Position numbers and translations under genes: made by a program. From Epiperipatus broadwayi (Eukaryota > Onychophora > Udeonychophora > Euonychophora > Peripatidae), in the NCBI GenBank assembly GCA_028023455.1, contig JAQFVV010000056.1, positions 4,177,717 through 4,241,716 of the forward strand: DNA of 64,000 nt, given 5' to 3'. Of this stretch, positions 49,801 through 61,356 are shown in pieces. The notes under the pieces were generated by a model that did not search any database, was not told the DNA's origin, and was given only the letters and a program-made list of their open reading frames with translations. Within the stretch, counting starts at the first letter, position 1; each line of letters begins with the position of its first letter.

Positions 49801-50020
49801 TTTAAGCTCTCTAAAATTTTTTTTTCTTCAATTTATTAGTCAATTTTATTATAATTTTAATAATATCTTTGAAAGAAACCAACTGACAATTTAAAAATCA
49901 TCCGAAGAGAATCTTAGAATAAAATGTTTTAAAAAAAGTTTTTCATAGTAATGTTTCACTAACTTTACAGTAACCTGCCAGTGGATTCTATCGAAATATA
50001 ATCGGAGTTTTCAATAGAAA

Positions 50021-50245
50021 ATGGATAGATTCTTAAAACCAAGTTGTAAATTTTATAATGTTCCAAATATGTTAATATTATTCGTTGATATAGTTTATAT
50101 AGCGTATCACTATGAAAGCTGTTTTCGTGCGTATAAAATCAATGAAAGGACATTGTGCGCAAAGTTAATGAAGATAATGGAAAATAAAAATAAGTATTAT
50201 TCATATAAGAATAAATGGACAAAAGGAATTTTAATATTGAAATAG
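50021..50245 (+). CDS. Short reading frame inside the LTR, unknown
   Basis: A 74-codon ATG frame (M…ILK) with a purine-rich start context, repeated without change at 57796-58020 in the other LTR. The product would be basic and contain a short hydrophobic stretch ('NMLILFVDIVYIAY', residues 16-29). It is the longest frame in the LTR and lies about 240 bp after the predicted start site. Identity between LTRs reflects recent insertion and does not show selection. It may be chance; no family recognised. Confidence 0.25.
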   Translation: MDRFLKPSCKFYNVPNMLILFVDIVYIAYHYESCFRAYKINERTLCAKLMKIMENKNKYYSYKNKWTKGILILK

Positions 50246-52563
50246 TTTGAATTGCTTTCTTTAAGATGACTTGAGAAAATACTCTAGAAAATAGTTAAAG
50301 ATCGGAAGTAGTGTATATAAAATAATAATGAATGAAAGTGAAGTTTACCAAGGAAAACACTTGCCTAAAGAAAAAAAAATTTACAGAAGAGAAATATAAA
50401 ATATTGGATCCATGGAAAATGCAATTGGTACCGTAATTATTAAATAATTGTAGTTTAACTAGAAATAAAGATGCATCAACGTGCCGAGGTAATATTCGCC
50501 AGAACATTAAAAAGCTTCGTGGGATAACTAAATAAAATGTTTTCTAATAATTTTGGATTAAACACTAAAACTAAAGATCGTCTAAACAGTTTATTAAATG
50601 AACTAATTTATTTAAAACTTTAATAAGCAGAAAGGAGAACATTCGGACAAAAGAAGAAATAATAAATATTATGGGACTAACCAAGATTTACCGTCAGAAA
50701 AATATGTGATTATGGTTTGAATTATTTTCTTTACTAATCTAAGTTAAACATTAAGTTTTAGATAGCGATAGGGAAAACAAAATACATTAATTCGTGATAT
50801 AACATTATATGAAATAATATGTTTTGATTTTGAATTTTAAAATAAAATTGTATGTATGTGGAAATTTGTATATTTGCGATGCTCGAAGAGAAAGAAACCT
50901 ACTACGAACTCTGATAGGAAGATAAAGATTGTTTTTGGTAACATTTATAATTATTAATGATATATAATGTATGTTTTATTTATTTAGATCAGCTGAGAAT
51001 CGAATGAATGTAGCGCAAAAGTTTTATTGTTATTATTGTTGTAAAACGCATTTTTGAAAACAACACTCTAAAACACTTTGAGATGTGATTAGATTTTTAA
51101 AAATATGCATACGATAATCATTTTATGTGTTATTAATATAGTTCAATATAACCGATGGTTATGTGATATTTTCTGTTAATTTTCCGATTGGGATATTTAA
51201 ATGTTATTTTAACAAAACGTAGATGTTGAACCTACAGTGTAATAAAGCAAGACAAATTGTTCTTATGGAATAGGGAAATGTTTTTATATTAGCGAATTTT
51301 GTTTATTGTTTTTAAAAAGTAGTTAGTATTTTATCGATGTTGGATACAGTAAAAATCTTGAGAGATAGTTTGGGTAGTGACTTGGTAGTACGTGGTGATT
51401 CGGAAACCAAGAGGATGTATTAAAAACTAGGATGCTACAGGGAATGAAATAATAAGTAGTTTTAGATGTTAATCAGCGTAGTTAACAAAGCCCTATGACT
51501 GGTACACATGTTGTCTTGGACAGTGGTATTTTATATATTTCTTGTGAGTCGTACTAGATGTTTGGTAAAGCTGAGTAAATAGCTGCCACATCATGCTTAT
51601 CGCCAAGGTTATTAGACAATGAATGTCGGACCTATTCACACTGTTCCATACATTTTTGAAGTATATTGCGGATAAGTTATCTATCTATCTTCCCGATATC
51701 CTATACATCTTTCGCTATCTTTATCTGTATTTCTTGCAACTACATCATTATGTGATAAGTCTATTAAAAGGGAAACAATAGATATTTTAGAATGTATGTC
51801 ATGCTATTATTTGGAATAAGAATAGTTAAGTGTTAACGAAGAGTAGATTATGATTATTGAAAGAAAGATGCAGATATCCTAAGAAGGGAAGGAGTTAGAG
51901 AATTATTTTAATTCTTTTTTTAAGAAATGAACTATAATTTTATAAAAGTATATCCAAATAGAAATATACAAAAATATTAAATATAATTTCACGTTTTCTT
52001 ATTGTTAATTATATTTTAAAAAATATAAGTATTGCATATTTAAAAAATACAATAACATTCGATAATTATAGTATATGTGAAACTGTAACAGGTGATAATT
52101 AAACCCGTGTTATAGTATTATACATGAGTATGGCTTATGGAATAAACGTATTATAGTTTACGAGCATTGGAGAACAAACGTTAAAAGTAATAATAATATT
52201 TGAATAATATGCGGAGTGACTTATATAAAGTTACAAGAAAATGTAATTTTCTTTTAAAAACCATATTGATTGTAAAATTATGATGTTATAAATGATGTTT
52301 ATCCACATAGATAATTTATAATACAGTAACTTTAATATTAAAAGGTAAAGAATGGTGTTACCCATAAAATAGTTAAAATAAGTGATATGATAAACCTAAT
52401 GAGAAATAAATAAATAACTTTTAAAAGGCATAATAAGTTTAATTAACGATAAAAGAAATATAAATGTGTATAATTCAGCTATTGTAGTGTAAAGAAAAAT
52501 GAGGATATCCCTTGTAAATAGATGTAGATGGATTTGTTTGTTTTATTTATTTTTATTGATGTT

Positions 52564-52610
52564 AATAAAATTTTAAAATTTGTTTATTAAAACTTGTGTC
52601 TGAGTTTTGT
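52564..52610 (+). terminator. LTR polyadenylation signal and GT-rich element
   Basis: 'aataaa' at 52564-52569 is followed about 30 bp later by 'cttgtgtctgagttttgttt', the usual signal plus downstream GT-rich element. The copy in the 3' LTR (60339-60344) would end the transcript. With the TATA at 49752 this predicts an R region of about 2.8 kb and a U5 of about 1 kb. Confidence 0.6.
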
Positions 52611-53581
52611 TTTCTCTACATCATTGCATGAATTCACAGGGTATGTTCACAACCATTAAACTAAGTATATGATTGTTTGCACAAAAGATAAATAGAGAAG
52701 TATGTTTAATCTTAAATATTTATTGATGTTCTTGTAATTAAATAATTATAAAATTGCATTGCGTTACTGGTCATCAATCCATTATCATAATATTTTGCTA
52801 AATTATATGCTATTAGTTGCCACTTGCTTTATTTATCAGATTATCTAAACACTGCCACTTATTAATTTATTTTATTACTTAAAGATAAAAAAGGGGATAT
52901 TAGATTATTAACTAATTTATTACGGTTATAAATTTGCGATGAAAGAAAAGCTGTACTAGTTGGATTAAGCAATAAAGATTGTGATTATTATTGTTTTATT
53001 ATTAATCTAATTTCAGAGTAGTAGATTATGACATAAAATCCCTTATCATATTTTGCTACCATATGTCATTAACATACGAATAAATTTAAGAACCTGAGAT
53101 TATTTCATTTGAGCTAGATGATTACTATTATTGTTATTAGAGATAAAAGATTAATACTTTAATTGTTAAATGAGTCTTAGTGATTAGAAGTTGCGGAAGT
53201 CATAAGAATACTATGTAGTTATTATATGTAATAGTAGTATAAGGGGGGATAGTGTTCTTATGCCATTGAGGTGGTATCCTGTGGGATATTGTCTCAATGT
53301 AATCTACCTTGTCACCCGTATTTCCACTTCTAGTCTCATGAATTCCTGAATATTTATTTGAGTTAGTTTAAAACAGAACCTAAGTTAATTTTAAGAAACT
53401 TGAGCTAGTAAAGCATTTAATTGAATATTTCATTAATTATTAGAGCTAGAACCCGGTCAGGTGATTTTCACTATATTGTATTTATTTTGGGGGAAGTGGA
53501 GATGCGGGAACGGGGCAGTTAGATTGTGGCCCTCAATGTGATTGGCCTGAGGTGTAGTGGAGCTGCATGCGAGGACAAGGG

Positions 53582-54287
53582 TTAGATTGTGGCAGCCCAA
53601 CTTTAGGGGCCTGACACGAGAACAGGGTTAAATTGTGGCGCCGGCAACGTGTTGGGCACGAGTATTAAAATGGGGAGAGTATAATAGGCTTACATGGAAT
53701 GGGAAGGTTAAATAGGTAGATTGTGATGTGCCAACTTTAGGGGTTTGAGATGTGTTAGTGGGGGCATCATATTCAATCAACAGTAATGTGATGATTTAAT
53801 ATTTTAAAATAGTAATGGTTATTTAGGATTTAATTATTATAGAGCTAAGTGTTTATGATTCAAACAATTGCAATTCTAAGTGGTGGATGATCTGATTATT
53901 TAAAAGTATAATACTACATTATTATAAAAGACTTGGCAAATAAAATTTTTGAAATATGCATATGTGGCTAATAATTATTTGGATATTTATTATGACCATG
54001 TCAATTAGTGAAATATTGAAGAGATATTTGAAATGTTTTAAAATGTGCAAAAAATATCTGTGAATCATGCATGTAGAGGATGATGTTGTGACACATGATT
54101 TTGAATTATTATTGTTGTTATTATTGTCTAAGATGAAATATTGTAGGGAGTAGGAGATACTGTCTATGGATATTGGAGGTGACGATTGTATGGAAATAGA
54201 AGAAGCTGGTAGGGAACTTATTTATGAGATTAAATAGAAATATACTAGAAGTACTAGATTTTGAAAAACAATAATATTAAAAAAAAA
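53582..54287 (+). other. Element leader with PBS-like units and uORF
   Basis: Just inside the LTR are repeated units 'tagattgtggc…caac…' at 53583-53625, 53630-53665 and, diverged, near 53715-53745; a related unit also lies within the LTR end at 53520-53560. Two carry TGG starts suitable for tRNA pairing: 'tggcagcccaacttt' (53590) and 'tggcgccggcaacgt' (53636). The rest of the leader is AT-rich. A 23-codon upstream frame (54166-54237) precedes gag. Confidence 0.5.
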
Positions 54288-56624
54288 ATGGATAACCAAG
54301 ATAGTAATGTAGAAATGGAACTGTCTAAGTCTATGCTTGATAATGGTTGTACAGAGGAAAGAGAACGCGAGAACTTAAGTGAAAGGGAAACGTTGGTAGA
54401 TGATACTCACGAGGTAGAGAGTAAAATGGAAGAGGGGGTGAAAGAGATGGTGAAAAGTGAAATAGAAGAAGAAAAGGTAAAAGCGCCTGAAAAAAAAGTA
54501 GAGAGTATTTTAATGGCTCAAATATCCCAAATGTTTAAAGCTCTTCATGAGGATAGTGATATAAAGTTTAAAAATCTTCATGAAAGCATAAATAAGAATA
54601 ATGAAGATAGTGATATAAAGTTTAAAAATCTTCAGGAAGATAGTGATATAAAGTTTAAAAATCTTCATGAAAGCATAAATAAGAATAATGAAGATAGTGA
54701 TATAAATTTTAAAAATCTTCACGAAAGCATAAATAAGAATAATGAAGATAGTGATATAAAGTTTAAAAATCTTCAAGAGGATAGTGATATAAAGTTTAAA
54801 AATCTTCATGACAGTATAATTCAAAATATAAAAGATAATAAGGTAAAATTAGATAGTCTTAATGAAAGCTTGAATAAAACCAATGAAAATCTAGAGATAA
54901 AATTTAAGGAGACCTGCCAGAAGGTAGAAGACCTTAAGGGAGAAGTACAAGATAAATTTAATCAGGTAGAACTAAGACTAGATAATAACGAAAGGGTCTT
55001 TGAATCCTTAAAACATGAAGTAGAGAATATAGAGTACAAAAATCAAGAATTATTAAAGAATAGATTTGAGGAATTTTCCGAGTTGACTATCAGAGGTTTA
55101 AGTAAGCAAATAGAAGATTCAATCAACAGATGTCAAGTCAATAGTAACGAATTGAATCAAAAGATTGATGATAATAAAATAAAAGTGGAACGTAGAATTG
55201 ATGAAATACAGGAGCGTATAGGGCATATGGATGAAAGTTTTACTATTATAAAAGAAGAGATAGTACAAAATAGAATAGTGATAAGGAATGAAATGGAGCA
55301 AGATTTAGTTGAAAGGTTTAGGGACTTAATAGTGCAAGATAGGATGGAGACCAAGACAGATATAGAGCAGGTTTTGATTGAAAAATTACAGGATCTGGGG
55401 GATATGCAAAAGGTTGAGGAACATAAATACAGGTCAAAGGTTGGGGAAAATATGAAGAAATTACAAAAGGATGTAAAGGAACAAGCTCAACAGTTAGAGA
55501 AAAATAGTCATGAATATAAAGACCTAGTGGACCAAAACTTAGATGAATTCAGAAAGGAGCAAAAATTATATGTAGAGCAAGTGATAGGGCAAATAAATTT
55601 TGAAGAGAGATTTCAACAAGTCTGTAAACAAATAGAAGAGATGAAACCTATAAGTGGCCAAACGATAGATTTAGGTAGGGAAAGAATATTATATAATAGG
55701 TTTGAGGAAAAGATAGTTCCATCCTCAATAGGTAAGGTAGAATTTTTAGAAAAAAATGAAAACCACCCATTAGAACGTACTGATGTCAAGGAAGTAGACA
55801 TCCGACCACCTAGGGAAAGTGCTAATTATGACGGAGGGTCAAATAGCTCAATGGCCTTAAGATTCATAAGAGTGAAGCCATTTCGAGGAGATTTTGCGGA
55901 AAATCCGTCGGAGTTTCTCAATAGCTTAGAGGAGCTATTCTCGATATGTGTACTAACCGAAAAAGAAAAGTTAGCTATTTGTAGCAACCATTTAGGTGGG
56001 ACTGCCAAAGACTGGTGGCAATCGTTGTTTGAAAGACCAAGTACTTACGGAGATTTTCGATTTTTAATTATAGGAAGTTTTTGGAATGCCGATAAACAAG
56101 ACAGCATTAGGTTCCAAATCACGCAGGAAAAGTATCACTCCAGTAGGGGTAGTTATACTAGTTTCTTTAGAAGCCAGGCTGTCCGTTTAAAGACTCTCAT
56201 GGCATGTCCATTGTCTGAAGGACAAATAGTTAGAATAGTGCGACATAATTTACCTAGGAATGTAGAGCAACTACTAATTGCTGCTGATAGGTATTCCATA
56301 GAGGAAGTATCAGAAATATTGGATGCGCTAGAGATTACAGAGGCATCTCTGGACAATAGATATAAATCCAATAGAGAGAGACCTAGCTATCCATTGTCAA
56401 ATGTTAACGTTAGTAATAATAACCATAGGTTTCAAACAAGTTTAAAAAGAAAATATAGCTCTAGAGATAGGGATAGGGTATTCCCATATAATAGAAGAAC
56501 AGTTAAGTTCGATAACTTTAGGAATAGAGTAGAAACCCAAAATAATCAACCCTCTACTAGTGGTGTTACCACAATCTTAAAAAGACCCAATATAAAATCA
56601 ACTGATATATGTGGGTCCCTATAA
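54288..56624 (+). CDS. gag: Gag-like protein with long coiled coil and Gypsy Gag domain
   Basis: The first in-frame ATG, in good context (aaaaATGG), is at 54288, giving about 778 residues; the frame is open a little further upstream only through TTG. Residues 1-75 are acidic. Residues about 88-181 are tandem repeats of an 11-residue unit (EDSDIKFKNLH/Q) and an 18-residue unit that adds ESINKNN. Residues to about 460 are charged and heptad-like, predicting a long coiled coil. Residues about 522-690 form a Retrotransposon_gag-type capsid domain: 'PFRGDFAENPSEFLNSLEEL', 'LGGTAKDWWQSL', 'F…NADKQDSIRFQI' and 'MACPLSEGQIVRIVRHNLP'. The tail is basic (RNA binding likely) without a CCHC zinc knuckle. 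It is expected to assemble particles that package element RNA. No other protein is encoded beside it. Confidence 0.85.
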   Translation: MDNQDSNVEMELSKSMLDNGCTEERERENLSERETLVDDTHEVESKMEEGVKEMVKSEIEEEKVKAPEKKVESILMAQISQMFKALHEDSDIKFKNLHESINKNNEDSDIKFKNLQEDSDIKFKNLHESINKNNEDSDINFKNLHESINKNNEDSDIKFKNLQEDSDIKFKNLHDSIIQNIKDNKVKLDSLNESLNKTNENLEIKFKETCQKVEDLKGEVQDKFNQVELRLDNNERVFESLKHEVENIEYKNQELLKNRFEEFSELTIRGLSKQIEDSINRCQVNSNELNQKIDDNKIKVERRIDEIQERIGHMDESFTIIKEEIVQNRIVIRNEMEQDLVERFRDLIVQDRMETKTDIEQVLIEKLQDLGDMQKVEEHKYRSKVGENMKKLQKDVKEQAQQLEKNSHEYKDLVDQNLDEFRKEQKLYVEQVIGQINFEERFQQVCKQIEEMKPISGQTIDLGRERILYNRFEEKIVPSSIGKVEFLEKNENHPLERTDVKEVDIRPPRESANYDGGSNSSMALRFIRVKPFRGDFAENPSEFLNSLEELFSICVLTEKEKLAICSNHLGGTAKDWWQSLFERPSTYGDFRFLIIGSFWNADKQDSIRFQITQEKYHSSRGSYTSFFRSQAVRLKTLMACPLSEGQIVRIVRHNLPRNVEQLLIAADRYSIEEVSEILDALEITEASLDNRYKSNRERPSYPLSNVNVSNNNHRFQTSLKRKYSSRDRDRVFPYNRRTVKFDNFRNRVETQNNQPSTSGVTTILKRPNIKSTDICGSL

Positions 56625-56730
56625 AATTTGTAGCAAGGTAGGAGAGAATGCTTTTATATTGATTACACCAGAGGGGGAGAAAGGGACATACAATGCTAGA
56701 AGCTTGATCCCATACCCATCAGAAGTATAG
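56608..56730 (+). pseudogene. Integrase GPY/F-module remnant after gag
   Basis: In the +1 frame relative to gag, overlapping its last codons, 40 codons read 'YVGPYKICSKVGENAF' and later 'TYNARSLIPYPSEV' before a stop at 56728-56730. In Gypsy polyproteins the integrase C-terminus has a G-P-Y/F-x-I/V motif followed by V-x-x-x-A-F/Y and ends with N-x-R-x-L-x-P-Y. This is therefore probably the 3' end of a lost pol gene joined to gag by an internal deletion. It lacks a start codon and enzymatic residues. Confidence 0.65.
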
Positions 56731-56917
56731 AATTTTAATATTAGATAAAACTTTGCGTATAATAGTTGAATAATATGTGAATTTGTATTGAAAGCAGTAT
56801 AGTTTGTATTTTAGTGATATAAGGTTGAATTCAATCATGGTACATGATAAAGAGATTAAATGTCAATGAATGAAATGGACATTAATTTAAAAATTTTTAT
56901 TCGAAGGAGGAGGTTAT
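56731..56917 (+). promoter_or_regulatory. 3' internal end with polypurine tract
   Basis: 'gaaggaggagg' at 56903-56913 is a polypurine tract four bases before the 3' LTR start (TGTGCCC at 56918), the expected plus-strand primer. No coding sequence in the preceding 170 bp. Confidence 0.7.
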
Positions 56918-59900
56918 TGTGCCCTTTTCTATAGGTCAATGATGGTTATAAATGGTCAATTACTAAAAAAATTTAAAATTAATATTATATAGTATTTAAA
57001 ATTATAGATTATATTAAGCAGTAAAAGATTAATATGATATATTTAATAATAAATATTGTGATGGTGAGAATTGTATCTAATTCTATATTTTTCTAAATTG
57101 TTTTTCAAAATTTTATATAATTATTTTATATAATATAAGTAGCAAATTTATTAAGACAGATAAAATTAGACTAAACACCGGAAATGACTACGTGACTGTC
57201 TGGAATATTCTATGTATAAGCACTGGTTTAAATTAATACTAATAATTAAAATATTTAAATAGTATATTATAGAAGTGGATGGAATTGTCACACATCATAA
57301 TAAAAATAAGTAGTATACATCTTTATTAATTATTGTTTCAAAATTGTTTTAAAGGTAGTTAAATTGTAATAGATAATAATTGATTTAAAAATAATAATGA
57401 GTTAACATTTAAGTCTATTACGTCATGATTTTAAAACTTTAGAAATTGTTTATAAATCCAAGTAGGGATTGACCAATAAAAAAATAGATCTTGGCAGACA
57501 ACCAAAAATCGCGCCAACTAATTGTATAAACGGGGGAGAACAAAAATGTGTTGACTCCAGAGCAGAGGTAAAATTTTAAGCTCTCTAAAATTTTTTTTTT
57601 CTTCAATTTATTAGTCAATTTTATTATAATTTTAATAATATCTTTGAAAGAAACCAACTGACAATTTAAAAATCATCCGAAGAGAATCTTAGAATAAAAT
57701 GTTTTAAAAAAAGTTTTTCATAGTAATGTTTCACTAACTTTACAGTAACCTGCCAGTGGATTCTATCGAAATATAATCGGAGTTTTCAATAGAAAATGGA
57801 TAGATTCTTAAAACCAAGTTGTAAATTTTATAATGTTCCAAATATGTTAATATTATTCGTTGATATAGTTTATATAGCGTATCACTATGAAAGCTGTTTT
57901 CGTGCGTATAAAATCAATGAAAGGACATTGTGCGCAAAGTTAATGAAGATAATGGAAAATAAAAATAAGTATTATTCATATAAGAATAAATGGACAAAAG
58001 GAATTTTAATATTGAAATAGTTTGAATTGCTTTCTTTAAGATGACTTGAGAAAATACTCTAGAAAATAGTTAAAGATCGGAAGTAGTGTATATAAAATAA
58101 TAATGAATGAAAGTGAAGTTTACCAAGGAAAACACTTGCCTAAAGAAAAAAAAATTTTACAGAAGAGAAATATAAAATATTGGATCCATGGAAAATGCAA
58201 TTGGTACCGTAATTATTAAATAATTGTAGTTTAACTAGAAATAAAGATGCATCAACGCGCCGAGGTAATATTCGCCAGAACATTAAAAAGCTTCGTGGGA
58301 TAACTAAATAAAATGTTTTCTAATAATTTTGGATTAAACACTAAAACTAAAGATCGTCTAAACAGTTTATTAAATGAACTAATTTATTTAAAACTTTAAT
58401 AAGCAGAAAGGAGAACATTCGGACAAAAGAAGAAATAATAAATATTATGGGACTAACCAAGATTTACCGTCAGAAAAATATGTGATTATGGTTTGAATTA
58501 TTTTCTTTACTAATCTAAGTTAAACATTAAGTTTTAGATAGCGATAGGGAAAACAAAATACATTAATTCGTGATATAACATTATATGAAATAATATGTTT
58601 TGATTTTGAATTTTAAAATAAAATTGTATGTATGTGGAAATTTGTATATTTGCGATGCTCGAAGAGAAAGAAACCTACTACGAACTCTGATAGGAAGATA
58701 AAGATTGTTTTTGGTAACATTTATAATTATTAATGATATATAATGTATGTTTTATTTATTTAGATCAGCTGAGAATCGAATGAATGTAGCGCAAAAGTTT
58801 TATTGTTATTATTGTTGTAAAACGCATTTTTGAAAACAACACTCTAAAACACTTTGAGATGTGATTAGATTTTTAAAAATATGCATACGATAATCATTTT
58901 ATGTGTTATTAATATAGTTCAATATAACCGATGGTTATGTGATATTTTCTGTTAATTTTCCGATTGGGATATTTAAATGTTATTTTAACAAAACGTAGAT
59001 GTTGAACCTACAGTGTAATAAAGCAAGACAAATTGTTCTTATGGAATAGGGAAATGTTTTTATATTAGCGAATTTTGTTTATTGTTTTTAAAAAGTAGTT
59101 AGTATTTTATCGATGTTGGATACAGTAAAAATCTCGAGAGATAGTTTGGGTAGTGACTTGGTAGTACGTGGTGATTCGGAAACCAAGAGGATGTATTAAA
59201 AACTAGGATGCTACAGGGAATGAAATAATAAGTAGTTTTAGATGTTAATCAGCGTAGTTAACAAAGCCCTACGACTGGTACACATGTTGTCTTGGACAGT
59301 GGTATTTTATATATTTCTTGTGAGTCGTACTAGATGTTTGGTAAAGCTGAGTAAATAGCTGCCACATCATGCTTATCGCCAAGGTTATTAGACAATGAAT
59401 GTCGGACCTATTCACACTGTTCCATACATTTTTGAAGTATATTGCGGATAAGTTATCTATCTATCTTCCCGATATCCTATACATCTTTCGCTATCTTTAT
59501 CTGTATTTCTTGCAACTACATCGTTATGTGATAAGTCTATTAAAAGGGAAACAATAGATATTTTAGAATGTATGTCATGCTATTATTTGGAATAAGAATA
59601 GTTAAGTATTAACGAAGAGTAGATTATGATTATTGAAAGAAAGATGCAGATATCCTAAGAAGGGAAGGAGTTAGAGAATTATTTTAATTCTTTTTTAAGA
59701 AATGAACTATAATTTTATAAAAGTATATCCAAATAGAAATATACAAAAATATTAAATATAATTTCACGTTTTCTTATTGTTAATTATATTTTAAAAAATA
59801 TAAGTATTGCATATTTAAAAAATACAATAACATTCGATAATTATAGTATATGTGAAACTGTAACAGGTGATAATTAAACCCGTGTTATAGTATTATACAT

Positions 59901-61356
59901 GAGTATGGCTTATGGAATAAACGTATTATAGTTTACGAGCATTGGAGAACAAACGTTAAAAGTAATAATAATATTTGAATAATATGCGGAGTGACTTATA
60001 TAAAGTTACAAGAAAATGTAATTTTCTTTTAAAAACCATATTGATTGTAAAATTATGATGTTATAAATGATGTTTATCCACATAGATAATTTATAATACA
60101 GTAACTTTAATATTAAAAGGTAAAGAATGGTGTTACCCATAAAATAGTTAAAATAAGTGATATGATAAACCTAATGAGAAATAAATAAATAACTTTTAAA
60201 AGGCATAATAAGTTTAATTAACGATAAAAGAAATATAAATGTGTATAATTCAGCTATTGTAGTGTAAAGAAAAATGAGGATATCCCTTGTAAATAGATGT
60301 AGATGGATTTGTTTGTTTTATTTATTTTTATTGATGTTAATAAAATTTTAAAATTTGTTTATTAAAACTTGTGTCTGAGTTTTGTTTTCTCTACATCATT
60401 GCATGAATTCACAGGGTATGTTCACAACCATTAAACTAAGTATATGATTGTTTGCACAAAAGATAAATAGAGAAGTATGTTTAATCTTAAATATTTATTG
60501 ATGTTCTTGTAATTAAATAATTATAAAATTGCATTGCGTTACTGGTCATCAATCCATTATCATAATATTTTGCTAAATTATATGCTATTAGTTGCCACTT
60601 GCTTTATTTATCAGATTATCTAAACACTGCCACTTATTAATTTATTTTATTACTTAAAGATAAAAAAGGGGATATTAGATTATTAACTAATTTATTACGG
60701 TTATAAATTTGCGATGAAAGAAAAGCTGTACTAGTTGGATTAAGCAATGAAGATTGTGATTATTATTGTTTTATTATTAATCTAATTTCAGAGTAGTAGA
60801 TTATGACATAAAATCCCTTATCATATTTTGCTACCATATGTTATTAACATACGAATAAATTTAAGAACCTGAGATTATTTCATTTGAGCTAGATGATTAC
60901 TATTATTATTATTAGAGATAAAAGATTAATACTTTAATTGTTAAATGAGTCTTAGTGATTAGAAGTTGCGGAAGTCATAAGAATACTATGTAGTTATTAT
61001 GTGTAATAGTAGTATAAGGGGGGATAGTGTTCTTATGCCATTGAGGTGGTATCCTGTGGGATATTGTCTCAATGTAATCTACCTTGTCACCCGTATTTCC
61101 ACTTCTAGTCTCATGAATTCCTGAATATTTATTTGAGTTAGTTTAAAACAGAACCTAAGTTAATTTTAAGAAACTTGAGCTAGTAAAGCATTTAATTGAA
61201 TATTTCATTAATTATTAGAGCTAGAACCCGGTTAGGTGATTTTCACTATATTATATTTATTTTGGGGGAAGTGGAGATGCGGGAACGGGGCGGTTAGATT
61301 ATGGCCCTCAACGTGATTGGCCTGATGTGTAGTGGAGCTACACACGATGACAAGGG
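56918..61356 (+). repeat. 3' LTR (~4.44 kb)
   Basis: Near-identical to 49145-53581, including TATA (57525-57530), the 74-codon frame (57796-58020) and the polyadenylation signal (60339-60344). Scattered single-base differences and homopolymer length changes were seen, with a cluster in the last 100 bp (for example 'gtagtggagctac' against 'gtagtggagctgc'). It ends at 'gacaaggg(ca)' before a (TA)n run. Confidence 0.9.

Larger units (their letters stand above)
49145..53581 (+). repeat. 5' LTR (~4.44 kb)
   Basis: It begins TGTGCCCTTTTC and is collinear with 56918-61356 to the shared word 'gacaaggg'. The 3' boundary is uncertain by some tens of bases because related PBS-like units straddle it. 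It contains the TATA box, a long transcribed region and the polyadenylation signal described separately, and otherwise C-poor, stop-rich sequence. The length is exceptional: most Gypsy LTRs in animals are a few hundred to about two thousand bases. Confidence 0.9.
49145..61356 (+). mobile_element. Young non-autonomous Gypsy-type LTR element (gag only, 4.4-kb LTRs)
   Basis: The 12.2-kb element has two direct LTRs of about 4437 and 4439 bp and a 3.3-kb interior. The LTRs differ at only a few dozen positions by eye, most of them in the last 100 bp, so insertion is recent. The interior encodes a Gag protein and nothing else: no protease D-T/S-G, no reverse transcriptase Y-x-D-D, no RNase H and no integrase core in any frame. 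A 40-codon GPY/F-like scrap after gag identifies the parent as Gypsy-class. Enzymes must be supplied in trans. The insertion lies within (TA)-rich DNA at both ends (…catatatatat before, …gaatatatatat after), so the target duplication cannot be resolved. The proportions recall plant LARD elements, the gag-only content TR-GAG elements. Confidence 0.9.

Noticed and set aside
54261-54287. gag start at 54261
   Set aside because: The codon there is TTG. The first in-frame ATG in good context is at 54288, which is the expected start in a eukaryote.
54510-54824. Minus-strand frame opposite the gag repeats
   Set aside because: It mirrors the tandem repeat of gag (KIFKLYITI units) and is a shadow of it. 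The other minus-strand frames between 55119 and 56371 are rejected for the same reason.
49145-61356. Segmental duplication instead of an LTR element
   Set aside because: TG start, polypurine tract directly before the second copy, PBS-like sites after the first and a Gag domain between them together fit an LTR retrotransposon.
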